Assembly (NCBI RefSeq): GCF_003265705.1
Contig: NW_020312935.1
Coordinates: forward strand, 5,922,245 to 5,986,244
Direction of reading: 5' to 3'
Length of the DNA stretch: 64,000 nt
From: Callorhinus ursinus
Lineage: Eukaryota > Chordata > Mammalia > Carnivora > Otariidae
A program made the translations under genes and the position numbers. Below are positions 12,060 through 23,445 of the stretch, piece after piece (within the stretch, counting starts at the first letter, position 1; each line of letters begins with the position of its first letter). The notes beneath the pieces are model-generated. The model did no database searches, was not told the DNA's origin, and worked only from the letters and a program-made list of their open reading frames with translations.

Positions 12060-12430
12060 TTAAATAGGGAAACAAAGATAGGCTTCAATGGGAAGATAAC
12101 ATTCGAGCTAAGACTTGAGTTAGCCAAGTTGGTATCTAATGGAAGAATACACAGCAGAAGAAACAGCCAGTGCAAAGGCCCTATGGCAGGAGCTTGCCTG
12201 GTGTGTTAGAGGAACAGCAAGGAGGCCAATGTGGTTGGAACACAGAAGAGAGAATAATGAAAGTCAGATACACGATGTCACAGCAGTAAGCAGATAGGAC
12301 ACAGTGGTCAGATCCCATACGGCCTTACAGGACACTCTATGGACTTTCTTAGCTCTTCACGAAAAAGAAGCCAGTAAAGGGTTTTAAGCAGAGGAGTAGC
12401 ATGACTGAACATGTTTTCTCATGATCACGG
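12060..12430 (+). repeat. Ancient LINE-like remnant, second part
   Basis: Contains CAGTGCAAAGGCCCTATGGC and TTTTAAGCAGAGGAGTAGCA, the same ancient family as the copy at 26,150-26,690. Probably the continuation of 10,690-10,940. Confidence 0.5.
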
Positions 12431-13254
12431 TGATTGCTATATAAAAAGGAGTCTGCTGGGGGCCAGAGTAAACACAGGAAGACTGGGTACAAGGCTCTTT
12501 GGTAACCAACATAAAAGCTGATGGTGGCTCAGGCCAGGGAGCTGGTAGTAGAGGTGGTGAGAAGTGATCACATCCTAATTATACTTTGAAGGTAGAGCCA
12601 ACAGGGGTAAAAAGAGAAAAAAAAAAGAAATCAAAATCCCATATCCCAGAGAGAACTGTTAATATTAATTTATTTATTCTAAGCAAATATGGACCCCTCT
12701 AAAAAGTCACAAAGCTAGCTAGCCAATGCTATGCTCTGCTCAGTTACTAACGCTGTCTCCATTTTCTTTTTACTATTCGGCCCATTCTGGCTGGTCCCCA
12801 CCTCCACCGCTCCACTAAAACTGCTCAAAGTCACCAATTACCTCGAAGTTGTAGAATCAACCAGACACTCACCTGTCCACAATCTTGTTTCACTAACAGT
12901 ATGGGGACATGGTTGAGCCTCCCGTCTTCCTTGACACCCCTGATCCCACACTTTCCTGGTTTTTCTCCCACCTCTCTGCCCCGCTCTTCAGTGTCTTTCC
13001 TGGTTTCACCTCCTCTACTCACATGTTGAGTTTCCTCCTTAGTCTTGGGCCCTCTTCCCTTCTAATTCCACACATTCTCCCTTGCAAATTTACTCACTCC
13101 CATGGCTTAAAATATTGGTAATATGCTGGTGATCTCCAAAGGCATTTTACACTAACTGCTTAATACACGGCCCCACCCGGGTAGCTTAAGGATATCTTAT
13201 ACTAAACATGCACAAAACAAGATCTTGATCTGCCCTCCTAAGCTGCCTCCTATG

Positions 13255-13470
13255 TCTTCACTAATTCATTCAACAGACATATACTGAGCCCGTATGATAT
13301 GCCAAGCACTGGATGGCACCATGAGGAGGAGAGGGTACAGTAGAAGAGAGGATTATAGACAGGGAACTTACAAATACTTGTGAAACCGTAACCGTGTACA
13401 GTGCTATGAAGGACATGAGATTTTGGGAATCTGTGCCAGCAGGAAAGGGATGAAGAGAAGGGCTTCCCTT
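13255..13470 (+). repeat. Ancient LINE-like remnant
   Basis: ATTCAACAGACATATACTGA and GCCAAGCACTGGATGG match the start of the same ancient family. Confidence 0.4.
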
Positions 13471-13484
13471 AAGAAATAATTTCT

Positions 13485-13711
13485 TCTTCTTCTTTTTTTA
13501 TTTTACTTACTTATTTTAGAAAGAGAGAGAGAACGCAAGAGCGCAAGCAGGGAGAAGAGCAGAGTGGGAGGGAGATGGGGAAAAGAACCTCAAGCTGACT
13601 CTGCATTGAGCTCAGAGCCTGACGCAGCGCTCTATCTCACAACCTTGAGATCATGACCTGAGCCAAAATCAAGAGTCGGATGCCTAACAGACTGAGCCAC
13701 CCAGGCACCCC
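13485..13711 (-). repeat. CAN-SINE, minus strand, older
   Basis: Bounded by a perfect 14-bp repeat AAGAAATAATTTCT at 13,471-13,484 and 13,712-13,725. The body carries many substitutions relative to the younger copies. Confidence 0.93.
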
Positions 13712-13869
13712 AAGAAATAATTTCTGATTTAAGATTTCAAGGGAGAGAAGGTGTTAAGCAGGCCAATACATGGAGAGAAAATGTTTCCCATTTCAGCAAC
13801 TAGCATCTCCACTCACCCAATTACTCATCCTTAATCCATATTCCCCATATTCAATCTATCACTAACTCC

Positions 13870-14235
13870 TGTTGAAACAACCTTCAAAATATAACTCTAA
13901 TCCACCTGCTTTGCTCCATCTCCAGTGCCACCACTGTGCACAAAGCCAGCCTCCTAACGGTCTCCCCAAATCTAATCTTACCCCCTGCTATACTGAGTGG
14001 TATTTGAAAAAGGCAACTCTGATACCATTCCCTTGTTTATATCCTTTAATGGCTTCCCACTGAGTTTAGGATAACTTCCAAACCCTTCTGATGACCCGGC
14101 AAGCCCTGCATGACCTGTCTCTGCTCACGTCACCAGCTCACCTTGAGCCTCTCTCCCCCGAAAGTCTCCCACACCAAGCTCTGGGGTATGTACTTGCAGT
14201 CCTCTCTGTCTCGAACACTCTCCCCGACTCAATCA

Positions 14236-14276
<41 letters not shown>

Positions 14277-14420
14277 ACCTCCTCTTGACCTTGAATGTCC
14301 CCTTTCTGGAGACATTTCCTTACCAGACCACCTAACTCCAGGTCCCGGGTCACACACTTTGTGCTTCCCTATAGCTCAGTTACGATCCCCCTGTATCCAC
14401 GCTGATTTGTGTGGTCTCTT
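13870..14420 (-). repeat. Ancient LINE-like remnant, antisense
   Basis: Phrases such as CTTTAATGGCTTCCCACTGA and the CTGCATGACCTG region are typical of an old interspersed family read in antisense. An AC microsatellite interrupts it. Confidence 0.4.
14238..14274. repeat. (AC)n microsatellite
   Basis: About 18 uninterrupted AC units inside the antisense ancient repeat. Confidence 0.95.
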
Positions 14421-15017
14421 GTTTAACCCCCAGCTCCTGTTCTAGACCACCAGGACAAGTCCACCAAGACAGGAACATGGCTACCTAGTTCACCGCCAGG
14501 TTTCTAGCCCTCAGCCCAGTATTTGGCCCTTAGCAGCCGCTTTGGAAGGAAGGTGTGACTGAATACTCACTCTGTGGTGGCTGGGAACACCCTCCTGGAG
14601 GGTGGCTGGTCTGGGAACTCCCTCTGGCCCACGTCAGCAGTGCCTGACAGGGCCTGCCTCCAAGAAGTCTCCTCTCAAAGAAGCTAGGCAGTCCCCACCC
14701 TTTCCCGGTTACCTTCACAACCATTCACCGGCCGGAGATCACACCCAGATCACCATTTTAGTCACACAAACTGAGATGATTTCTCTACCATTCTTTTAAG
14801 GGCTGGTTTTCTGACAGTTTTGATTACCTTCTCAGACAGTAACCTTAACTTCAGTTGCATAGATCCAAAATCCCATCAATTATAACGCTTTCAGATTGAA
14901 GATAACACCATTCAGGGAAAGCAATGAATGGAAAAAACTTTACCAGCCCCTTCCATGTAAATTTTCCTAGGGACTATAACCTTGCTTAAAAAGCAATTTC
15001 TTTAAAATAGAAATTTA

Positions 15018-15224
15018 GAGGCAGCTGGGTGGCTCAGTCATGAAGTATCTGCCTTCAGCTCAGGTCATGATCCCAGGGTCCTGGGATTGAGTCCCATATC
15101 GGGTTCCCTGCTCCGCGGGAGGCCTGCTTCTCCCTCCCCGCACTCCCCCTGCTTGTGTTCCCTCTCTCGCTGTCTCTCTCTCTCTGTCAAATAAATAAAT
15201 AAAATCTTTAAAAAAAAAAAAAAA
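15018..15224 (+). repeat. CAN-SINE
   Basis: Full-length with a 14-nt poly-A. The head is modified to GGCAGCTGGGTGGCTCAG. Confidence 0.92.
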
Positions 15225-15387
15225 GAAAGAGGGTGAAATGACCTAGGCATACAGTGAAACAGGCTGAAAAGAGAATGGCCAGCACTTGTACAACAGTCCT
15301 GATGCAGGCAGGAAATTGAAGGAACAGGGAGAGAATACTAACAGGCACTTTTTATCTTTGCAATGCATTGCAATTCTCAAAGTGCTT

Positions 15388-15490
15388 CATATATAACTGT
15401 GATTCTCAAACGGGACAGCACATTAAAATCATCTGGAAAGATATTAAAAAAATACCAATGTCCCGGCCTTACATCCAAAACCAATTAAAT
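15388..15490. repeat. MER5-like DNA transposon remnant
   Basis: TGATTCTCAAAC, then TTAAAATCATCTGGA and CAATTAAATCAGAAT follow the hAT-Charlie MER5A/B pattern. Only part of the element is recognisable. Confidence 0.5.
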
Positions 15491-16741
15491 CAGAATGTAA
15501 CCTCCATTAGGGCAGGGATTCTACCTGTTTTGCTTGCTGTCTGTTTGAACAGTATCCAGCACATGCATGGTGCTCAGGAAACATTTACTGAATGAATAAA
15601 TGAATGAATGAATGTATCACTATCACCTGAGATCCAAGGGACAATTCTGTTTAAAACTTATGGAGTAACCAGGCAATGTGAGTTACCATGGTAGCCCTGG
15701 GAAAAAAATACTACTAAGTTAGGCCCCTGCTCTCAGGAGCTTACATTCTTTCCACAATAAGTAAAACTTTCTTATTTCCGTTGTTGTACATTGTTCTATA
15801 ATGTACAACATGTATCTCAATAACAACTAGAAGTTACTCAATGTGAGCAAAAGGAAAAGAGAGGAGCTTTATTCAGTGGCTAATGAACTGACAAAAAGAA
15901 ATTAAGGGCCATGGCCAGAGACTGGCTCAGACAGATTCCAATCCTTATGAGATTTTGAATTAATCATATTGTCAGGACTTGAGCATGGTGAGAAAACAGC
16001 CCTATACTAACCAGCTTCCCTGCTCCAAATATTTGGGCAGAACCCAAATGCAAGTACATACCTATGTATTACTCTTTTCTGATAATTTCTTCAGTGTATC
16101 TGTTCTGGCTTGGTGCGAAGTAAGACTGTTTTCATCTGAAAAAAACAGTGGCACATGTAAATGGATAAAACCTGTTGAGTCAGCTGTCCAAGAAGCTACA
16201 TAGATAAGGAACAAGGAGCCCTGAGATCTTGAAAGAATCATACAAGTAGTATAAAATCAAGTATCTTAGAGTGTCCTTTATATCAACTCCCCTCTATCAT
16301 ACTGCCAACCAGCAGCCATCTGGCCTGGATATGAACTTTTCATTGATGGAAAACTCCTCACCCTCAGGACAGATCTGGGCAATTCTAGTTGTTACAGCAG
16401 TTCTTTATATATCAAATTCAGAATCTGCCTTCTGGAATAGTACACCCCACAGCACACCTCATCTCTTTTCCATCTGGCACATTCCCCAGATCTGTAAGGA
16501 CAGTTTTATTCTCCCTAAACTTCTCTTCTCCAGCATCACTGTCTTGAATCACTTTTTCTTGTGTTTATGACTTTCAGGGCCCCCAACGTTCCTAATCCCA
16601 AGGGCAAAGCAAGCAATGGCATCGGTGTACTTGCTACAGATTCTGAGGATGAGGCAGAGCCAGTGCAAAAAACTTGTCAAATGTGCCTCCCTAAAGTGAA
16701 AGCACAAGTAATCTCAGCCTCTCTTCAGTCCTCATCCTCTA

Positions 16742-17205
16742 TGCAGGATTTCTCAACAACACACTATTCACATATTGGGCCAGATAATCCTTTTTTGTGG
16801 AGGGCTTCCCTGTGCATTGTACAGTGTTGAGCAACATCCCTGGCCTCTGCCCACTAGATGCCAGTAGCACCTCCCCAGATGTGACACTAAAAATGTCTCC
16901 AAACTCAGGATGTCTGGATGGCTCAGTCGGCTATGTGTCTGCCTTCAGCTCAGGTCCTGATCCCAGGGTCCTGGGATCGAGTCCCACATTGGGCTCCCTG
17001 CTCAGCGGGAAGCCTGCTTCTCCCTCTGCCTGCTCTGCATGCCCTCCCCCCTGCTTGTGCTCTCTCTAACAAGTAAATAAATAATAAATCAATAAAATCT
17101 TTTTAAAAATTTAAAATTAAAAATAAAAATGTCTCCAAACTCTGTCAAATGTCCCGGGGTGGGGCAGGGGCAAAATCACCCTCACTTGAGAGCCACCGCT
17201 CTATC
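16742..17205 (-). mobile_element. MER20-type hAT-Charlie element split by a SINE
   Basis: On the minus strand the element begins GAGCGGTGGCTCTCAAGTGA, contains AATGTCTGGAGACATTTT-like and CATCTAGTGGGCAGAGGCCA motifs, and ends TTGAGAAATCCTGCA. These are MER20 landmarks as I know them. A CAN-SINE interrupts it at 16,907-17,124. It is a non-autonomous DNA transposon with no coding capacity. Confidence 0.75.
16907..17124 (+). repeat. CAN-SINE inserted in MER20
   Basis: Perfect 18-bp target duplication AAAAATGTCTCCAAACTC at 16,889-16,906 and 17,125-17,142, made from MER20 sequence. Confidence 0.96.
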
Positions 17206-17280
17206 TAATGACTCTGTTCACCTGTCACTCCTCAAATCTCTCTCCTCTGCTGGTTTAATGACTAACTTTCCAGAAAGTCT

Positions 17281-17765
17281 ACTTATGTATCAAAATGGCA
17301 TTTGAAACTTTAAAGGTATTTATCATTTTGGAAACAACATGCATTGGTGAGGATGTGGAGATAAAAGAACGGTGGAAATTAAAATGGGTGCAGCCGCTGT
17401 GGAAAACAGTATGGAAGTTTCTCAAAAAAACTAAAAATAGAATTGCCGTATGACCCAGCAATTCCAGTACTGGGTATTTATGAAAACAATACAAAAACAT
17501 GAATTCAAAAAATATATGCACCCCCTATGTTTATTGCAGCATTATTTACAATAGCTAAATTCTGGAAGCAACCCAAGTGTCCCTTGATAGATGAATGGAT
17601 AAAGAAGATGTGGTGTATACACGCACGCACGCACGCACACACACACACACACAGAATGGAATATTAGCTATTAAAAAAAGAATGAAATCTTGCCATTTGC
17701 AACAACACTGATGGTATTAGAGGGTATAATGCTAAGTGAAATAAGTCAATCAAAGAAAGATAAGG
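17281..17765 (+). mobile_element. L1 LINE 3' fragment
   Basis: Sense L1 with GACCCAGCAATTCCAGTACT, GAATGAAATCTTGCCATTTG and AATGCTAAGTGAAATAAGTC. It contains a CACGCACG/(AC)n stretch at 17,622-17,653. 5'-truncated, no open frame. Confidence 0.85.
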
Positions 17766-18329
17766 GGTTTTTTTGCAACCTGAACATCTGAACTCAAGTA
17801 AAATATTCTGACCAGGGCTATGTGAGGCAAGCCATATATGTGATCACTCAGTAGATTAGAAGGACCCTCCTCACCACTATTTAAACAATTTAGGTATCTG
17901 GGAAGCCAGTGAAGTTGAGTGATTGCAAGAATGGTAGCCTCAGGATGAAAAGTTGGGAGGGAAGGCAAGAGAATAGAGAGTGAACCTCAGCTGAAAAAGG
18001 GCGGGGGGTAAGTACAGAGAGAAATGTCTGCTTGAAATAAAGCCTGAAGATCTGACCTCCCACTTCACCGAGAGGCCACCAGCTTGCCCTCGGAGTTCTC
18101 AACTCTTGGCTGAGGGAAGTGGGGGTGCCTAGATCTAAGACACCTGGCTCTTGTCTTCTCCCCCAGGCCTGACCATACATTCATACTCTCAATAAACACT
18201 TACTAACCAGACCTTGCACGGGGACCACATCTGGGAAAACACCACCGCACCCTCGGAATTTACAGGAGGAGACCAGCACTGGACAAGCCATCAAAGAAGC
18301 GGTGGGAGCGACAAAGGAGAATGACAAGG

Positions 18330-18636
18330 ATCAGACACCCAATCTCCAGAAGCCCTCCGCCCCCTGTCCATAGGGCCAGGCCCCCAGCGCCGCGTATCGC
18401 CGGACCCTGGAGCCTGCCTCCAACAAGCCCGTTTCCCCAAGGTTGGTCCGGGTCCGGATGTCGCCAAACCCTATTCGGACCTACAGACCTCGCAGCAGTT
18501 GAACTTTACAGACTCTCCCTCCTTCCTCAGGGTTCGCCAAGTCCACAAGCCTTACTGAGCCGCGCCAGACACCGTCCGCGAGGCTCTGCGCGCCCGTGAC
18601 GTCATTGCCGTGCGCCTCTCGCACACCGAGGGGACG
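18330..18636. promoter_or_regulatory. CpG-rich bidirectional promoter of DUS2 and DDX28
   Basis: GC- and CpG-rich DNA lies between the divergent DUS2 (minus) and DDX28 (plus) genes. No TATA box is evident. A perfect CRE palindrome TGACGTCA is at 18,597-18,604, only 33 bp before the DDX28 ATG. Head-to-head DUS2/DDX28 arrangement is known in other mammals. The DUS2 noncoding first exon should lie here on the minus strand but I could not delimit it. Confidence 0.65.
18597..18604. promoter_or_regulatory. Consensus CRE (CREB/ATF site)
   Basis: TGACGTCA is an exact 8-bp palindromic cAMP-response element in a CpG-rich context. Its distance to the DDX28 start codon (33 bp) implies that it lies near or within the transcription start region. 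Confidence 0.7.
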
Positions 18637-20259
18637 ATGGCACTGGCGCGACCGTTGCGGCCGCTGTGGCTCGCGGTTCGGTTGCTTTTGGCGCCTCGAC
18701 GGGACCTAGCGGTCCGCGGCCCCGACGAGCCCCTGCCCGTGGTTCGCATCCCGCGGGCTCTACAGCGGCGGCAGGAACAGCGGCAGAGCGGGCGACCGAG
18801 TTCCCCTCGGCTGGTACTGGCGCGACCGGGCCCGCTGCTAATTTCAGCGCGGCGGCCGGAGTTGAACCAGCCGGCGCGCCTCACGCTGGGCCGTTGGGAG
18901 CGCGCGCCACTAGCTTCGCGTGGTTGGAAGAATCGACGCTCCCGCAGAGACTACTTCTCTATCGAGCGTGCGCAACAGGAGGCACCATCGCTGCGGAACC
19001 CCCCATGTGAGGGCCGCTTCGCGGCTCTGGGTCTGGAACCCCGCGTGCTGCATGCACTACAGGAGGCTGCTCCTGAAGTCGTTCGGCCTACAACCGTGCA
19101 GTCGAGCACCATCCCCCCCCTACTTCGCGGCCGCCACATCCTTTGCGCGGCGGAAACCGGCAGTGGCAAGACTCTTGGATACCTGCTACCTCTGTTTCAA
19201 CGGCTCTTGGGCCGGCCAAGCCTGGACTCGCACAGTATACCTGCCCCTCGAGGCCTGGTCCTTGTGCCTTCGCGAGAATTAGCCGAACAGGTGCGGGCCG
19301 TGGCCCAGCCCTTGGGCATCTCCTTGGGCCTCCAGGTGCGGGAGCTAGGGGGAGGCCATGGCATGAGTAGGATTCGGCTGCAACTGTCCAAACAACCTCC
19401 AGTAGATGTACTAGTGGCAACTCCAGGAGCTCTGTGGAAGGCCCTGAAAGGTCAACTAATCAGCCTGAAGCAGCTCTCCTACTTGGTGTTGGATGAAGCG
19501 GACACGCTATTGGATGAAAGCTTCCTAGAACTAGTGGACTACATCTTGGAGAAGAGCCATATAGCAGAAAGCCCCGCTGACTTAAAAGACCCCTTCAATC
19601 CCAAAACTCAGTTAGTGTTGGTGGGGGCCACATTTCCTGAAGGTGTAGGCCAACTGCTAAGTAAACTTGCCAGCCCAGACTCTCTGACCACCATCACCAG
19701 CTCCAAACTCCACCGCATCATGCCTCATGTTAGACAGACATTTATGAGGCTGAAGGGAGCAGAGAAGGTGACTGAGTTGGTGCAGATCCTCAAGCAGCAT
19801 GACAGATCACAAAGGACTGGCCTCTTGGGAACTGTTCTGGTGTTCTGTAATAGTTCCAGCACTGTGAACTGGCTGGGATATATTCTGGATGACCACAAAA
19901 TCCAACACCTAAGGCTGCAGGGACAAATGCCAGCCTCAATGAGGGCAGGCATCTTCCAGTGCTTCCAGGAGGGCTCCCGAGACATACTCCTCTGCACAGA
20001 CATAGCCTCTCGGGGCCTGGACAGCACCCATGTAGAGCTAGTTGTCAATTATGATTTTCCCCTCACCCTGCAAGACTACATCCACAGAGCAGGTAGGGTG
20101 GGCCGTGTAGGAAGTGAGGTGCCTGGCACTGTCATCAGCTTTGTGACCCATCCCTGGGATGTAAGCCTGGTTCAGAAGATTGAGCTGGCAGCTCGCCGGA
20201 GGAGAAGTCTTCCAGGACTAGGGTCCTCAGTAAGAGAGCCTTTGCCCCAGCAAATCTGA
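18637..20259 (+). CDS. DDX28: Mitochondrial DEAD-box RNA helicase DDX28 (single exon)
   Basis: One intronless 540-codon frame. ATG at 18,637 is chosen over an upstream in-frame GTG because MALARP matches the family start and gives the usual 540-residue length. Residues 1-27 are Arg/Leu-rich and nearly free of acids, as expected of a mitochondrial presequence. Helicase motifs: Q-motif region 128-160; motif [10 protein letters not shown] 171-179; Ia VPSREL 210-215; Ib ATPG 261-264; II DEAD 286-289; III GAT 330-332 in place of the usual [13 protein letters not shown] 401-408; V DIASRGLD 455-462; [10 protein letters not shown] 483-490. A basic RRRR patch (520-523) is near the C-terminus. Family knowledge: DDX28 acts in mitochondrial RNA granules and assembly of the large mitoribosomal subunit. 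The gene is intact and diverges from DUS2. Confidence 0.98.
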   Translation: MALARPLRPLWLAVRLLLAPRRDLAVRGPDEPLPVVRIPRALQRRQEQRQSGRPSSPRLVLARPGPLLISARRPELNQPARLTLGRWERAPLASRGWKNRRSRRDYFSIERAQQEAPSLRNPPCEGRFAALGLEPRVLHALQEAAPEVVRPTTVQSSTIPPLLRGRHILCAAETGSGKTLGYLLPLFQRLLGRPSLDSHSIPAPRGLVLVPSRELAEQVRAVAQPLGISLGLQVRELGGGHGMSRIRLQLSKQPPVDVLVATPGALWKALKGQLISLKQLSYLVLDEADTLLDESFLELVDYILEKSHIAESPADLKDPFNPKTQLVLVGATFPEGVGQLLSKLASPDSLTTITSSKLHRIMPHVRQTFMRLKGAEKVTELVQILKQHDRSQRTGLLGTVLVFCNSSSTVNWLGYILDDHKIQHLRLQGQMPASMRAGIFQCFQEGSRDILLCTDIASRGLDSTHVELVVNYDFPLTLQDYIHRAGRVGRVGSEVPGTVISFVTHPWDVSLVQKIELAARRRRSLPGLGSSVREPLPQQI

Positions 20260-20464
20260 TGGTAGCCAGCTTAAATGTGATGCCATTAACAGGAATCTTT
20301 CCCTTTGCCCTGGGTGGGTGAGCACACTTGTCCATAGGATGCACTGGGCTGCCCAGTCACCTCCCTGAAGGCCTGGTGAGCTGCTCTCTGGCTTCCAAAG
20401 GTAGATTTGGCCAGCACTGGAGAATGAGCATGGTTCTTTGTAGTCTTTCACATGACTCCTGAAA

Positions 20465-20515
20465 AATAAAGTAGATTTTTTGGCTTTGTATTATGTCATA
20501 ATTTCTAACAATAAA
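20465..20515 (+). terminator. DDX28: DDX28 polyadenylation signals
   Basis: Two AATAAA hexamers, at 20,465-20,470 and 20,510-20,515, lie 206 and 251 nt after the stop codon. T-rich sequence follows the first. Confidence 0.7.
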
Positions 20516-20631
20516 TGATGTTTTTATGGGTCTAACAATAGTTAACACTGGGGTAGAATTCATTGGATTATGAGAAGATTCACACTCCAAACAACACATC
20601 TGGGACCGAGGCTCTTTCCACTGCTGTTTTA

Positions 20632-20815
20632 TTTTTATTTTTATTATTGTTTAAGGATTTTATTCATTCATTTGAGAGAGAGCGAGCACGAGTGGAGAGA
20701 GGGAGAAGCAGACTCCCCACTGAACAGGGAGCCTGATGTGGGGCGCGATCCCAGGACCCTGAGATCATGACCCGAGCCGAAGGCAGATGCCCAACCAAGC
20801 CACCCAGCCAACCCA
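20632..20815 (-). repeat. CAN-SINE, minus strand
   Basis: Flanked by TTCCACTGCTGTTTTA and TTCCATTGCTGCTTTA (20,616-20,631 and 20,816-20,831), a 16-bp duplication with two changes, so an older insertion. Confidence 0.9.
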
Positions 20816-21376
20816 TTCCATTGCTGCTTTAATTAGTAAACATTTAGATTTTATTTCTTGCCCCCAAAACATCCATTAAGCACCCCAGAGAAGGGAAAGG
20901 GGATATGAGTAGCAGAGAGATTCTCTTCACCAACAGTGCCCATGGCAAGCTTGGGCATTCTTGGTGAAATCTCTCTGGGAAGTACTGGCAGAAGAACAGA
21001 AGACAGACTGACACAGAAGTAATGCTTGGTGTGCATTTCCAGGCTCTGCCTTCTTTCTCATCTCTTGTGGCAGGGGAAGAGAAAAGAGGATTAAACTTTT
21101 TACAAAACTGGCAAAATAGGCATGTAGCATCCTCTATTTCCTAGGTTCCATTTTCTGCAGCATTATATAAGCCTAAAGTAATGCACAGTTGAGAGTCAAA
21201 TACTCCACAAAACAACTTAAAAATACTTACACACTGAAAAGGATAAGGTTGCATAGAAAAGAAATGGGCCCAGGGCAATCTTTGCCAGGAGAGAATATTG
21301 CACTAAATGTACAATCATATCTCTCTTTTTCATATGAGGAAGGTTGAGGCTCAGAGGGATAAAAGAACTTGCTCAA

Positions 21377-21552
21377 GGGCGCCTGGGTGGCTCAGTTGGT
21401 TAAGCGACTGCCTTCAGCTCAGGTCAGGATCCTGGAGTCCCAGGATCGAGTCCCACATCGGGCTCCCTGCTTGGCAGGGAGTCTGCTTCTCCCTCTGCCC
21501 TAACCCCCTCTCATGTTCTGTCTCTCTCTCAAATAAATAAATTTAAAAAAAA
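21377..21552 (+). repeat. CAN-SINE
   Basis: Target duplication AACTTGCTCAA at 21,366-21,376 and 21,553-21,563. Confidence 0.94.
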
Positions 21553-21734
21553 AACTTGCTCAAAATCATACACATAAGTATGACAGAATCTGGTCTGTCT
21601 GCACCAAGGGTTGAGTTATTTACCAACTTTCAATATTGCCCAATTTGACTCTCAAAAGCAACCAGGTTTGGACAATAATGGGGTCATTCTATCCATGGAT
21701 CACTATGGCAGAACTGTTAAAAATACATATTCCA

Positions 21735-21849
21735 GGGACACCTGGCCGGCTCAGTCAGTAGAGCATGTGACTCAATCTCTGGGTTGTAAATTCAAGCCCC
21801 ATGAGGGGTAAAGAAATAACCTAAAAATAAAATCATAAAAAAAAAAAAT
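21735..21849 (+). repeat. Older tRNA-SINE
   Basis: GGACACCTGGCCGGCTCAGT, then TAAATTCAAGCCCCATGAGG and an ATAAAATCATAAAA tail. Short form without a CT-rich domain. Confidence 0.82.
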
Positions 21850-23445
21850 TACAGATTCCTGAACTCACAACCATTTGTCTATGCTATTCTGCCTTCCCCA
21901 GAGACACAGCCAGGTCCTGATAAGGTATCTAACCCTACCAGGTCAGAGTGATATTCCCAAACTCTCTGGAGCCTTGGAGAATCTAAGTAGTCTTCCGCTG
22001 GCCCACCTGCCAGAAAGAACCTCCTCCAGAGCTCTCCCCTTCACATTTTTCCTCCTAGCACTCCCCAAGGGCAGTCTGCTCGAATCAAGCCTGACTTTGT
22101 GTGTCCTAACATGCACCACACTAATTCAAGCAACTCAGGAAGAGAAAGAACATGATGTGATTCTCAACCAGGGTTGCCCAACCTCTAAAATAGTAGTCCT
22201 GTCATTTTCTACCTCCAGGGCATATCCCCTTTGCAACTGCCCCAGGAAACAAGCATCCCATCTTCGCATATTGAAGGTCAGCAACAGGGGGCTCCCTCCT
22301 AAGGAAGGTTATCTCTCATTGCTAGGAAGTTCCTGGCTGCACTATATCCAAGGCTGCCCCAAATATGGTTCCTTCCTGTGGGCCTGATCAGGCTAAGGGC
22401 AGAGTTGTCTATTTCCTCCTCCTCCAAGTAGGACCCAATCAGCTTTAGTAACATCTCTTCACAGTTTGACCATGTTTTTCACCGGCACTTTTGCTGAGCC
22501 CCCACTTCGTCCTTTCATGGTGGTAGGATTGTTATTACAGTATTTGCCTTTTGGGGGAGAGATGAAAGTAATGATTAAATTGTCATTTTATATTATGTCA
22601 TTTTGTCATGAATTTGTTTTGAATTTTATACTAAAATGGCCCACCATTCCCACTTTGTGAAGCCATTCAGGACCCTCATTTTGCCTTGGAGCACCTTTAA
22701 CATCTCTTCCAGTGTTACTTTGAAATGTGATGAGCTTGTCCTCACATTCCTATCAGGTATAAATCCAGAGCCCAACATGAAGCTCTACCATTGAGCAGAA
22801 CACCTCTTCACTGCTTATGCAACCTTGCATAGGTTTTTTGAGTCCCCCACTTGTAAATACATGAGGGTTCTGTGAATTTATACTTGGGGCAGGACAAGTT
22901 CAAGAAGAGCATGTCTTTGCTTTTATTCTTCCCAGCTGGAATGTCTTCCCTCTCCTCTCCACGGGTCCAAATCTAACTTATCCTTCAGACCCACTGCCAA
23001 GGAGCCTTCTACACAGATCTCTGCCTCTCCAGCTATTGAATACTTAGGGACAGTGCCATACAACATAGCTGTCTCTTGGGTTAATCTTGCGTCTCAAGCC
23101 AATAGCAGAATGTGGGTTTCTCTTGCCCTCTTTTGGTCCCTGGGGCTGTGACAGCCCAGAGGTATGCTCCACAGGGAGTGGCTACTTCACTAGGGCTGGC
23201 TGGGGAGGGAAGTGTGAGGGCCTAGGCAGCGTGCTTCTCTGCCTCCACCCTGCTCTCCTCCACAAAACCCTGAGAGCCTGCCCCTCAAGTCACAGATTCC
23301 TTATGTGACCTCACTGGGTAGTGATGACCTCACAGGCCTTCTCACAGTTTCCACGGCAGGGTAACTACTCAAACGTGGTGCTGTCGGGGAAACTTTCCTA
23401 CCAGTTCTCTACCAGATACCAATCTGTTTGGTTGCCTGAGAGAGA

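Larger units (their letters stand above)
20516..23445. other. Intergenic DDX28 - DPEP2NB
   Basis: Contains three SINEs (listed) and otherwise single-copy DNA. 21,850-22,900 and 23,050-23,445 hold no gene, RNA or repeat that I recognise. 22,905-23,045 resembles the ancient LINE-like family in antisense. Confidence 0.5.

Noticed and set aside
16561..16830. 89-codon frame with an acceptor-like TTTCAG before it (ATDSEDEAEPVQ...)
   Set aside because: No recognised family and no partner exon; its right part runs into MER20 sequence. Not supported as an exon.
18666..19420. Stop-free frames of 110-120 codons overlapping DDX28 on both strands
   Set aside because: Shadows of the GC-rich DDX28 coding sequence. 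The DDX28 frame has every helicase motif and explains the region.
21875..22387. 170-codon plus-strand frame between DDX28 and DPEP2NB
   Set aside because: Lacks any recognisable domain, signal or splice context. Composition is that of ordinary noncoding DNA; length alone is not enough in 64 kb.
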